From: Aestuariirhabdus litorea
Lineage (GTDB): Bacteria; Pseudomonadota; Gammaproteobacteria; Pseudomonadales; Aestuariirhabdaceae
Length of the DNA stretch: 64,000 bases
Direction: 5' to 3'
NCBI RefSeq assembly: GCF_003864255.1
Contig: NZ_QWEZ01000002.1
Span: 1,054,001 to 1,118,000, forward strand
In this document: positions 47,467-54,600 of the stretch, one piece after another
Numbering within the stretch: position 1 is the first letter of the stretch
Layout of the letters: every line of letters begins with the position of its first letter
The notes under the pieces: generated by a model
The model's input: the letters and a program-made list of their open reading frames with translations, nothing else
Databases searched by the model: none
What the model was told of the DNA's origin: nothing
Translations under genes and position numbers: made by a program

Positions 47467-49449
47467 ATGAACCTTAGCAGGACACTGTGCGCTGCCGCGC
47501 TGGCGGCGCTGGTCAGCGGCCCCACCGGCGCCCATACCGATATCGCCCTGGATTACCGCGGCAAGCCGGCCTCCCAGGCCACCCGCGCCGCTAACCAGTC
47601 GTTGGCAGAGCGCCTCAACTGGAACGATACCCAGGCCTTTGCCGATGCCCAACGAGGGCTGGTGGCCCCCTTTGATGCGGCCACCGAAGCGGTGTTGCGC
47701 AAGCAGTTTGAGTTTATCGGCGATGCCATTCCCGCTACGGTGAATCCCTCCCTCTACCGCCAGGCTCAGCTCAACCAGACAGCGGGCGGACTTTACCGCG
47801 TCAGCGAGGGGATCTACCAGGTGCGGGGAACGGACCTGGCCAATATGACCCTGATCCGTGGCGAGAGCGGCTGGATTCTCTATGATGTGCTGCTGACCCG
47901 GGAGGCGGCGGACCAGTCCCTGCAGTTTGCCCTGGCTAACCTGCCCGAGGGGGGAGAATTGCCGGTGGTGGCTCTGATCATCTCCCACTCCCACGCCGAC
48001 CATTTCGGTGGGGCGGGGGCGATTGTCGACCGTTATCCCGGGATTCCGGTCTATGGCCCCAACCAGATCACCCGCGAGGTGCTGGATGAGAATGTGCTGG
48101 CGGGCAATGCCATGTCGCGCCGGGCCGCCTACCAGTACGGTGCCACCCTCGGGGCGAGCGAGCGCGGAATCGTGGATGCGGCCCTCGGCAAGGGGCTGTC
48201 CAAAGGGGAGATCAGCTACGTTGCCCCTACCTACGAGCTCAACCGGGCCGGACGCCTGGAACGGCTGATGCTCGACGGCGTGGAGATGCTGTTTCTCGAT
48301 GTGCCTGGCGCCGAGGCGCCCGCGGAGGTGGTGACCTACCTGCCGGCGCAGAAGGTGCTGTGGGGGGCGGAGCTGGTCTACCACGGCATGCACAATATCT
48401 ACACCCTGCGCGGGGCCAAGGTGCGCGATGCCCTGGCCTGGTCAAAGTACATCAACGAGATGCTGGTGTATTGGGGGGATGAGGTGGAGGTGCTGCTGGC
48501 GGCCCACTCGGCGCCGGTGTGGGGCAACGAATCGATCAGGGCGTTCCTGCGTTTGCAGCGGGACAACTACGGTTTGGTCCACAACCAGACCCTGCGCCTG
48601 GCCAACAACGGGGTGCCCCTGCAGGATATTGGCGAAGCGCTGGAGGCGGCGATTCCGGAGTCGGTCTCCAGGGCCTGGCACACCAAGGGGTACCACGGTA
48701 CCTACAGTCACAACGCCAAGGCGGTCTATAACCGCTACCTAGGTTACTTCGATATGAACCCCGCCAACCTCAACCCGCTGCCGGTGGTGGCCGAAGCGAA
48801 AAAATACCTGCTCTACCTGGGGGGCGCCGACCGGGTGGTGGAGCGGGCCCGTGGCGACTTCGAGCGCGGTGAGTACCGCTTCGTGGCGACGGTACTGAAC
48901 AAGGTGGTGACCGCCGAGCCGGGGCACCGGGGGGCGCGCGAGCTGTTGGCGGATACCTACGAGCAGCTGGGCTACCAGGCGGAGGGGGCCGGCTGGCGTA
49001 ATATCTACCTGACCGGTGCGCAGGAGTTGCGGGTGGGTATCTTGCCCGGCGCGCCCAAGGCCGCCTCCCAGGATGTGGTCAGGCAGATGAGCCTGGCGCA
49101 ACTGTTCGATTACCTGGCGGTGCGGGTGGACAGCCTCAAGGCCGATTCGCTGGGCTCCCTTAGTCTTAATGTGGTGAATGCCGACACCCGGGAGGTGCTG
49201 TTCGTGGAGCTCGACCATGGCAACCTCAATAATCTTGCGGTGGAGAGCCCGCGCCCGGCCGATACCAGCCTCACCATTGCGCCCGGCGACCTGATGGGCG
49301 TGCTCATGGGGCAGGTCCAGCTGGGGGCACTGCTGAAAGCAGGGCGCGCACAGCTGGAGGGTGATGCCGGCACCCTGGGGAAACTCTTCTCCACCCTGGT
49401 CAGTTTCGATCCCGGCTTCGAGATCGTGCCCCTGCCGCCGACCCCCTAG
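47467..49449 (+). CDS. Secreted alkyl sulfatase (SdsA/YjcS family)
   Basis: A 660-residue metallo-beta-lactamase-fold alkyl sulfatase that cleaves sulfate from alkyl sulfates such as SDS. The signal peptide ends near residue 22 (PTGA). The zinc motif SHSHADHFGG is near residue 175. Dimerisation (GTYSHNAKAVYNRYLGYF) and C-terminal SCP2-like lipid-binding domains follow. It is placed in the periplasm or outside. The start at 47467 gives a proper signal peptide. The divergent LysR gene is its probable regulator. Confidence 0.93.
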   Translation: MNLSRTLCAAALAALVSGPTGAHTDIALDYRGKPASQATRAANQSLAERLNWNDTQAFADAQRGLVAPFDAATEAVLRKQFEFIGDAIPATVNPSLYRQAQLNQTAGGLYRVSEGIYQVRGTDLANMTLIRGESGWILYDVLLTREAADQSLQFALANLPEGGELPVVALIISHSHADHFGGAGAIVDRYPGIPVYGPNQITREVLDENVLAGNAMSRRAAYQYGATLGASERGIVDAALGKGLSKGEISYVAPTYELNRAGRLERLMLDGVEMLFLDVPGAEAPAEVVTYLPAQKVLWGAELVYHGMHNIYTLRGAKVRDALAWSKYINEMLVYWGDEVEVLLAAHSAPVWGNESIRAFLRLQRDNYGLVHNQTLRLANNGVPLQDIGEALEAAIPESVSRAWHTKGYHGTYSHNAKAVYNRYLGYFDMNPANLNPLPVVAEAKKYLLYLGGADRVVERARGDFERGEYRFVATVLNKVVTAEPGHRGARELLADTYEQLGYQAEGAGWRNIYLTGAQELRVGILPGAPKAASQDVVRQMSLAQLFDYLAVRVDSLKADSLGSLSLNVVNADTREVLFVELDHGNLNNLAVESPRPADTSLTIAPGDLMGVLMGQVQLGALLKAGRAQLEGDAGTLGKLFSTLVSFDPGFEIVPLPPTP

Positions 49450-49514
49450 GCGACAGCCGGGGCCTGGCTGGGGTAGGCTGTGATCCCGGAGTGATCCACA
49501 CAGGAGCGTTACGA

Positions 49515-50210
49515 ATGAAGCGGTTAGGCATCATTGGCGGCATGAGCTGGGAGTCAACCCAGAGCTATTACCGGCTACTCAACGAGGGAGTCAAGGCCCG
49601 CCTCGGGGGGCTGCATTCGGCGGACCTTCTACTCCACAGCCTCGACTTTGCCCCCATCGCCGCGCTCCAGGCCGAAGGCGACTGGGACCGGCTCGGTGAC
49701 CAGCTGGTGGACAGTGCTCGCAGGCTGGAGGGGGCCGGCGCCGAGGCGGTGCTGATCGCCACTAACACCATGCACCGGGTGGCGGAGGCGGTGGAGCAGG
49801 CGCTTGCGGTGCCCCTGCTGCACATCGCCGACGCCACCGGTGAGGCGCTGGCTGGGGCCGGGATCGAACGGGCCGGCCTGTTGGGGACCGCCTTTACCAT
49901 GGAGCAGTCTTTCTATCGGGGACGCCTCGAGGAGCGCTTCGGGCTCGAGGTGGTGACCCCCGTTCCCGAGGATCGGGCGCGGGTACACCGCATCATCTAC
50001 GAGGAGCTGTGCCGGGGTCAGGTGCTGGAGCCGTCGCGGGATCTGTTCGCGCAGATCAGCGAGCGCTTGCGGGCACAGGGCGCTGAAGCAGTGATTCTGG
50101 GCTGTACCGAGATCGGCCTGCTGCTGACGCCGGGGTCGGTAACGCTGCCGCTCTACGATACCACCGCCCTGCATTGTGAGCAGGCCCTGGCCTATATGCT
50201 GGACGATTGA
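49515..50210 (+). CDS. Aspartate/glutamate racemase family protein
   Basis: A 231-residue PLP-independent racemase of the YgeA type. The N-terminus reads LGIIGGMSWEST. The first acid/base site is TNTMH (threonine in place of cysteine) and the second is LGCTEI with cysteine near residue 195, the pair known from E. coli YgeA, a broad-specificity racemase. Start at 49515 has CAGGAG upstream. Substrate is uncertain. Its 3' end lies just before a terminator shared with pyrBI. Confidence 0.9.
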   Translation: MKRLGIIGGMSWESTQSYYRLLNEGVKARLGGLHSADLLLHSLDFAPIAALQAEGDWDRLGDQLVDSARRLEGAGAEAVLIATNTMHRVAEAVEQALAVPLLHIADATGEALAGAGIERAGLLGTAFTMEQSFYRGRLEERFGLEVVTPVPEDRARVHRIIYEELCRGQVLEPSRDLFAQISERLRAQGAEAVILGCTEIGLLLTPGSVTLPLYDTTALHCEQALAYMLDD

Positions 50211-50215
50211 GCGCG

Positions 50216-50255
50216 TTAAAAACAACAGAGGCCGGCAATGGCCGGCCTCTGTTGT
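50216..50255. terminator. Shared terminator of pyrBI and the racemase gene
   Basis: A perfect 15-bp stem, ACAACAGAGGCCGGC and its complement, closes on an AATG loop. On the minus strand a T5 run follows at once, making it an efficient end for pyrBI. On the plus strand only TTGT follows. Confidence 0.92.
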
Positions 50256-50270
50256 CGGGCGTTGCAGGTA

Positions 50271-50726
50271 TCAGATACCGGCCACGATATCCTTGCTGAA
50301 ACTTTTCTCGCAGTACTTGCACTTCATCTGCACGTCGTTGGCTTTCTGCTTGACGGTGAAGTAGCTGTTCACCGGCTCGGTGTGGGAGATGCAGTTGGAG
50401 TTGGGGCAGTCGAACACCGCCTCTACCACCTCGGGGATCGACATGTTGAATTTGCTCTTCACCACGTAGTTCTCGATCACGTTGATGGTGGCGCTGGGGG
50501 CGAACAGCGACAACTGGTTGGCTTCCGCCTCGGTGAACAGGCGATTTTCCACCTTGATCAGGTCCTTTAGCTCAAGGTCCTTGCTGGGCAGGTTAAAGCC
50601 CACGGTGATCTTCTCCTTCAGGTCCACGAGGTGCAGCTGCTTGAGAATCTTGATGCCCTGGCCGGCGGGAATGTGGTCGATTACGGTGCCGGTCTTGATC
50701 GCTTCTACCTGTAATTTATTTGCCAT
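50271..50726 (-). CDS. pyrI: Aspartate carbamoyltransferase regulatory subunit
   Basis: A 151-residue allosteric subunit that binds CTP/ATP and joins PyrB trimers. The N-terminal allosteric domain includes KTGTVIDHIPAGQG, and the C-terminal zinc domain has CPNSNC and CKYC, the four zinc cysteines. It starts 12 bp after the pyrB stop. Confidence 0.97.
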   Translation of the reverse strand: MANKLQVEAIKTGTVIDHIPAGQGIKILKQLHLVDLKEKITVGFNLPSKDLELKDLIKVENRLFTEAEANQLSLFAPSATINVIENYVVKSKFNMSIPEVVEAVFDCPNSNCISHTEPVNSYFTVKQKANDVQMKCKYCEKSFSKDIVAGI

Positions 50727-50738
50727 GATGCCTTTCCC

Positions 50739-51662
50739 CTAGATCTCTTCGTTCAGTACCAGTGCCAGCAGTGCTTCGCGGGCATAAACCCCATTTTCCG
50801 CCTGTTCGAAATAGTAGGCGTAGGGGGTGCGATCCACCTCCACGGCGATCTCATCGACACGGGGCAGGGGGTGAAGGATCTTGAGGTTATCCTTGGCGCC
50901 CTTGAGCGTGTCGAGGGTGAGGATGTACTTGGCCGCCATGTGCTTGAATTCGGTCTCGTCGAATCGCTCTTTTTGCACGCGGGTCATGTAGATAATATCG
51001 GCGCTGTCCACCACCTCTTCAATGCTGTCGCAACAACGATAACTGATCCCCTTTTCGTCCAGCTCGTCGGTCAGGTACTCGGGCATGCCGAGGGCCTCGG
51101 GGGAGATGAAGGAGAAGGTGGAGCCAAACTCTGACAGCGCCTGGGTAAGGGAGTGTACGGTGCGGCCATATTTGAGGTCACCGACAAAAGCGATGTGCAG
51201 GTTATCCAGGGTCCCCTGGCACTCGTAGATACTGAACAGGTCGAGCAGGGTCTGGGTCGGGTGCTGGTTGGAGCCGTCACCGCCGTTGATCACCGGTACC
51301 GACGAGAACTCGGACGCCAGGCGGGCGGCTCCCTCCTGCGGGTGGCGCATCACCAGGGCGTCGGCGTAGGAGGTGATCACCTTGACGGAGTCGGCCAGGG
51401 TTTCCCCTTTTTTGGCCAGGGAGGTGTTACCGCCGTTATCGAAGCCGATAAAGGAGCCTCCCAGGCGCTGGATCGCGGTCTCGAAAGAGAGCCTTGTGCG
51501 GGTGGAGGCTTCGAAGAAGCAGCTGGCAATAACGCGATTGCGCAGCAGGCTGGTATCGGGTTCGCGCTTCAGTTTGGAGGCGGTCTCGACAATCAGCTCC
51601 ATCTCCCCACGGCTGAGATCGGGGATGGAGATGATGTGTTTCTGGTAGAGGGGGTTGGCCAT
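50739..51662 (-). CDS. pyrB: Aspartate carbamoyltransferase catalytic subunit
   Basis: A 307-residue catalytic subunit that makes N-carbamoyl-aspartate in pyrimidine synthesis. The carbamoyl-phosphate site [15 protein letters not shown] and the [14 protein letters not shown] motif are intact. It is the enteric-type PyrB that works with PyrI. A transcription attenuator and leader peptide lie directly upstream, so expression should follow UTP level. Confidence 0.98.
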   Translation of the reverse strand: MANPLYQKHIISIPDLSRGEMELIVETASKLKREPDTSLLRNRVIASCFFEASTRTRLSFETAIQRLGGSFIGFDNGGNTSLAKKGETLADSVKVITSYADALVMRHPQEGAARLASEFSSVPVINGGDGSNQHPTQTLLDLFSIYECQGTLDNLHIAFVGDLKYGRTVHSLTQALSEFGSTFSFISPEALGMPEYLTDELDEKGISYRCCDSIEEVVDSADIIYMTRVQKERFDETEFKHMAAKYILTLDTLKGAKDNLKILHPLPRVDEIAVEVDRTPYAYYFEQAENGVYAREALLALVLNEEI

Positions 51663-51699
51663 GGTTCTAACTCACTCTCGCGGGTGGTGACTAAAAAGC

Positions 51700-51727
51700 A
51701 AAAAAAAGCCCCTGGGTAAGGGGCTTT
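51700..51727 (-). terminator. pyrBI attenuator
   Basis: On the minus strand AAAGCCCC, a 7-base loop and GGGGCTTT are followed by a run of eight T. It lies 38 bp before pyrB. The leader-peptide stop codon overlaps the first bases of the stem, the arrangement needed for ribosome-dependent antitermination. Confidence 0.9.
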
Positions 51728-51812
51728 ACAGAATAGGCTTACTACGGAAAACAGTGACAGTGTGCGCGAGGGTGTCGCGTTGACGGCATCGGGTGTTGTG
51801 ATGTCGAGTCAT
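51726..51812 (-). CDS. pyrL: pyrBI leader peptide
   Basis: A 28-codon ORF beginning MTRHHNTRCRQRD and ending SKPIL, with AGGAA 6 bases before the ATG. The stop codon falls on the first bases of the attenuator stem. A T-rich stretch (GTTTTC) lies within its last codons. In E. coli, RNA polymerase pauses in such U-rich leader sequence when UTP is low, and the coupled ribosome then prevents the terminator from forming. The sequence does not resemble E. coli PyrL; the call rests on position. Confidence 0.7.
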   Translation of the reverse strand: MTRHHNTRCRQRDTLAHTVTVFRSKPIL

Positions 51813-51867
51813 TGAGTTCCTGTTTACTTAGGGGTGTGCGCTGGGGTAAGTACACAAAATTTGGCGC

Positions 51868-51895
51868 ATTGTACCCAGCTACCGGCAAACTTCAA
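51868..51895 (-). promoter_or_regulatory. pyrBI promoter
   Basis: TTGAAG, 16-bp spacer, TACAAT on the minus strand. The -10 is 5/6 and the -35 is 4/6. Transcription would start near 51861, about 50 bases before the leader peptide. Confidence 0.6.
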
Positions 51896-51958
51896 GTCAA
51901 ATTGTGAACCAGCATAGTGCATGGCGGGGGTATCAGCCAGCGATTCCCCCGCCGTCAC

Positions 51959-52513
51959 TCAGGAAACCAGTACGTAGATTCCCATGGCGGCAAAGAGGCT
52001 GGCGGCGACCACACGAATCAGCCCCAGGGGCAGGCGATCGGCGGCGAAATGGCCCAGTACCACCACCGGCACGTTGGCCAGCAGCATGCCGATGGTGGTG
52101 CCGATCACTACCATCAGGGTGTCGCTGTACTGGGCAGCCAGGGCCACCGTGGCGACCTGGGTCTTGTCGCCGATCTCGGCCAGGAAAAACAGCACCAGGG
52201 TGGCACCGAAGGCACCGTAGCGGTAGAAGCCCGACTCCTCCTCATCCATCTTGTCGGGCACCAGGGTCCAGGCAGCAATGGCCAGGAAGGAGAGACCGAG
52301 GATCCAGCGCATCAGATCCGGAGAGATCTGGGCGCTGACCCAGGCACCGACGGCGGCCGCCAGAGCGTGGTTGGCGACGGTGGCGATCAGGATACCGGCG
52401 ATAATCGGCCAGGGTTGGCGAAAGCGGGCGGCCAGTAGCAGGGCAAGCAGCTGGGTTTTATCGCCGATCTCGGCCAGCGCCACGATCAGGGTGGAGAGGG
52501 ATAGAGCTTCCAT
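51959..52513 (-). CDS. GDT1/UPF0016 family manganese exporter
   Basis: A 184-residue, six-TM protein of the TMEM165/GDT1 family. Two inverted halves each carry the ion-binding motif E-x-G-D-K-T: EIGDKTQLLAL in helix 1 and EIGDKTQVATV in helix 4. Bacterial members (MneA in Vibrio) export Mn2+. I start at the ATG at 52513; the longer frame runs back through the riboswitch. The yybP-ykoY element upstream is Mn2+-sensing and supports this function. Confidence 0.93.
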   Translation of the reverse strand: MEALSLSTLIVALAEIGDKTQLLALLLAARFRQPWPIIAGILIATVANHALAAAVGAWVSAQISPDLMRWILGLSFLAIAAWTLVPDKMDEEESGFYRYGAFGATLVLFFLAEIGDKTQVATVALAAQYSDTLMVVIGTTIGMLLANVPVVVLGHFAADRLPLGLIRVVAASLFAAMGIYVLVS

Positions 52514-52690
52514 AGGGTGTCCTGTAGGCGGGAGTCTTAACCATGTGACACCACAACCCTCCCGCCGGTGGGTTGCAGTATCACAGGTCTCGTCAAATGC
52601 GTAGGATCGCAACGACCATGGTGCATTGAGGCACCAACTGTGTTGACCGTTACCTCGGCGTTGCCGAGCGACTACTCCCCTGAGATGGCG
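52514..52690 (-). ncRNA. yybP-ykoY manganese riboswitch
   Basis: The minus-strand leader shows the conserved elements of this class: GGGGAGTAG (from 52680), GGTCAACA (about 52640) and GACGAGACC (52594-52586). Downstream, CAACCC/GGGTTG plus TGTGA/TCACA form one hairpin, and GGCGGGAG/CTCCCGCC a competing one that ends next to the AGGA ribosome site. These could be the switching states. A candidate promoter is GGGACA, 17-bp spacer, TAGAAT with the -10 at 52694-52699. Confidence 0.88.
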
Positions 52691-52769
52691 GCGATTCTAA
52701 CAGCCCTTTAAAGGAATGTCCCCTGTCGGTTGGCATTTGTAGCGGTGGGTGGGGCGCTGCCCTGGGACA

Positions 52770-54542
52770 TCAGGGTTGGGCGTCGGCCAGGGTATAGACG
52801 CGTACGGGCTGTTGCTTGCCCCGTATGGCAATCTCACCGATTTCACGGAAGCGTTCACCGGGCAGCAGCTCCACCGTGCTGGCGGAGAGCAGCAGGCGGG
52901 TGCCGTACTCCTTGTTGAGAGTTTCAAGGCGTGACGCCAGGTTAACCGCATCTCCGTGCACCGTGTAGTTCTGGCGCTTGGGGGCTCCCACATTACCGGC
53001 GATCACCTCGCCGCTATTGAGGCCGATACGGCACGACAGGTGCTGGTGGTTGAACTGCTCTGACCGGGTCCTGAGCAGGATGCGACGGCTGGCGTTGAGT
53101 GCGCGCCGGGCATGGTCCGGCTGGGGATTGGGGATATTGAAGATCGCCAGCACCGCATCCCCCTGGAATTGGGTGATGATCCCCCCCTGGGCCTCCAACT
53201 CTTCGGCCACCATGGAAAAAAAGGCGTTGAGGGTGGTGAGCAACTGCTCCGGTGAAAGCCGTTCGGAGAGACTGGTGAAACCTTCGAGGTCGATGAAAAA
53301 AATGGTGGCATAGGCGTGCTGGGGGGCCAGTTGTCCTCCGTCACGCAGCAGCTGAAGGGCGATATCCTTGGGCACATACTGGCCGAACAGGTCGCGCATC
53401 TGCTGGTTTTGTTTCAGCCCCTCGGTCATGCGGTTGTAGGCCTGGGAGACCTGGTCAAACTCGATGATGCGGCTCGGGGGCATGGGGGTTAACTGTCCCA
53501 GGTTGGATTCGCGGATCGCCTCGAAGCCCTGGGCGATGCGGCTGAAGCGGCTGCCGAGGCGGCGGCTGAAGAGCCAGCAGAGGGCGACGAACAGCAGCAG
53601 CATCAGGACACTGAACAGTACCTGCAGGTAAAGGGCATTGCGCTCCTCGCTCAACTGTTCGCCGGAGACCACCATGCCCAACAGGATCGGTACCTCGGAG
53701 TAGTTGCGGGTTTCGGTGTAGATGTAGATCCAGCTCTGCTCACCCTGGTGGACGGTATGGCTGAGCATCCCCTCCGGCATCTGCATGTCGTTGTCCTGTG
53801 CCTGCTCTGACCAGATCAGGCGCAGGGGGTTGCCAGCAAGGGATTCGATATCCGCCAGCGGCTGGTCCCCCAGTGGTTCGCTGAGGGGCAGGCTGAAGGA
53901 GGAGGCGAGCAGCTTCTGGCGGCCCAGCAGCATGAAGGTATTGCTGTGCTTTCCGGATAGTTGTGAAATATGCTCATTAAGTAAAGCGACATCAATGGCT
54001 GTCAGCAGCATCCCCTTGCGCCCATCCGGCAGATAGACCATGCGAGTAACCGGAATCACGCGGGCCCCACCGGGAAGGGCTTCAGGGTCACCCCAAATGG
54101 CCTTTTCGATGCGGCTCGGAGAGGAGAAATAGGGCTCTATTCTGTGGGGCTTATTCATGTTTCGAGTAAAGCGGACAGCGTCATCGCGGTGCAGTGCCTG
54201 CATCTCATACTGATCGTTGATGTAGGCCATGCCGTAGACCTGGGGCAGGGCGGAAAGCGATCCGGAGAGGGTGGCTTTCAGCGCCTCAGGTGCCTGTGGA
54301 GACACCTGCCCTTTTTGCATCAGCGTGGCGATGTAGTCGAGCTGGCTGTTGACCGGCTGCATATAGTCATGCATCTGGGCCTGCAGGCTGGTGAGTGCAA
54401 GGGTGCCCAGCTGGCTCATCATGTTGACCATGTTCTTGCGGGTCGAACTGACCCCGATCAGGGAGACGGTGATCACTGCGATCATCATCAGCAGGCCGAA
54501 GCCGACACTGAGCAGGGTGGTTATGGAGAGTCTGGAGGACAT
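52770..54542 (-). CDS. Membrane-bound class III adenylate/guanylate cyclase-like protein
   Basis: A 590-residue protein: TM1 (about 10-32), a periplasmic Cache-like sensor to about 300, TM2 (YLQVLFSVLMLLLFVALCWLF), a HAMP-like linker, and a C-terminal class III cyclase domain. Metal aspartates are in FFIDLEGFTSL and QFQGDAVLAIF, and the transition-state Asn/Arg in GDAVNLASRLE. The purine-selecting lysine position before the second Asp (usually K-x-x-GD) reads TQFQGD, a glutamine. Substrate preference is therefore open. ATG at 54542 is chosen because AGG lies 5 bases upstream; a GTG two codons earlier is possible. Confidence 0.85.
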   Translation of the reverse strand: MSSRLSITTLLSVGFGLLMMIAVITVSLIGVSSTRKNMVNMMSQLGTLALTSLQAQMHDYMQPVNSQLDYIATLMQKGQVSPQAPEALKATLSGSLSALPQVYGMAYINDQYEMQALHRDDAVRFTRNMNKPHRIEPYFSSPSRIEKAIWGDPEALPGGARVIPVTRMVYLPDGRKGMLLTAIDVALLNEHISQLSGKHSNTFMLLGRQKLLASSFSLPLSEPLGDQPLADIESLAGNPLRLIWSEQAQDNDMQMPEGMLSHTVHQGEQSWIYIYTETRNYSEVPILLGMVVSGEQLSEERNALYLQVLFSVLMLLLFVALCWLFSRRLGSRFSRIAQGFEAIRESNLGQLTPMPPSRIIEFDQVSQAYNRMTEGLKQNQQMRDLFGQYVPKDIALQLLRDGGQLAPQHAYATIFFIDLEGFTSLSERLSPEQLLTTLNAFFSMVAEELEAQGGIITQFQGDAVLAIFNIPNPQPDHARRALNASRRILLRTRSEQFNHQHLSCRIGLNSGEVIAGNVGAPKRQNYTVHGDAVNLASRLETLNKEYGTRLLLSASTVELLPGERFREIGEIAIRGKQQPVRVYTLADAQP

Positions 54543-54600
54543 GCTCACCTGTGATCTCTACTGGGTTCTGCGCCCAGTATAGGCGCAGAACCCGTTTGAA

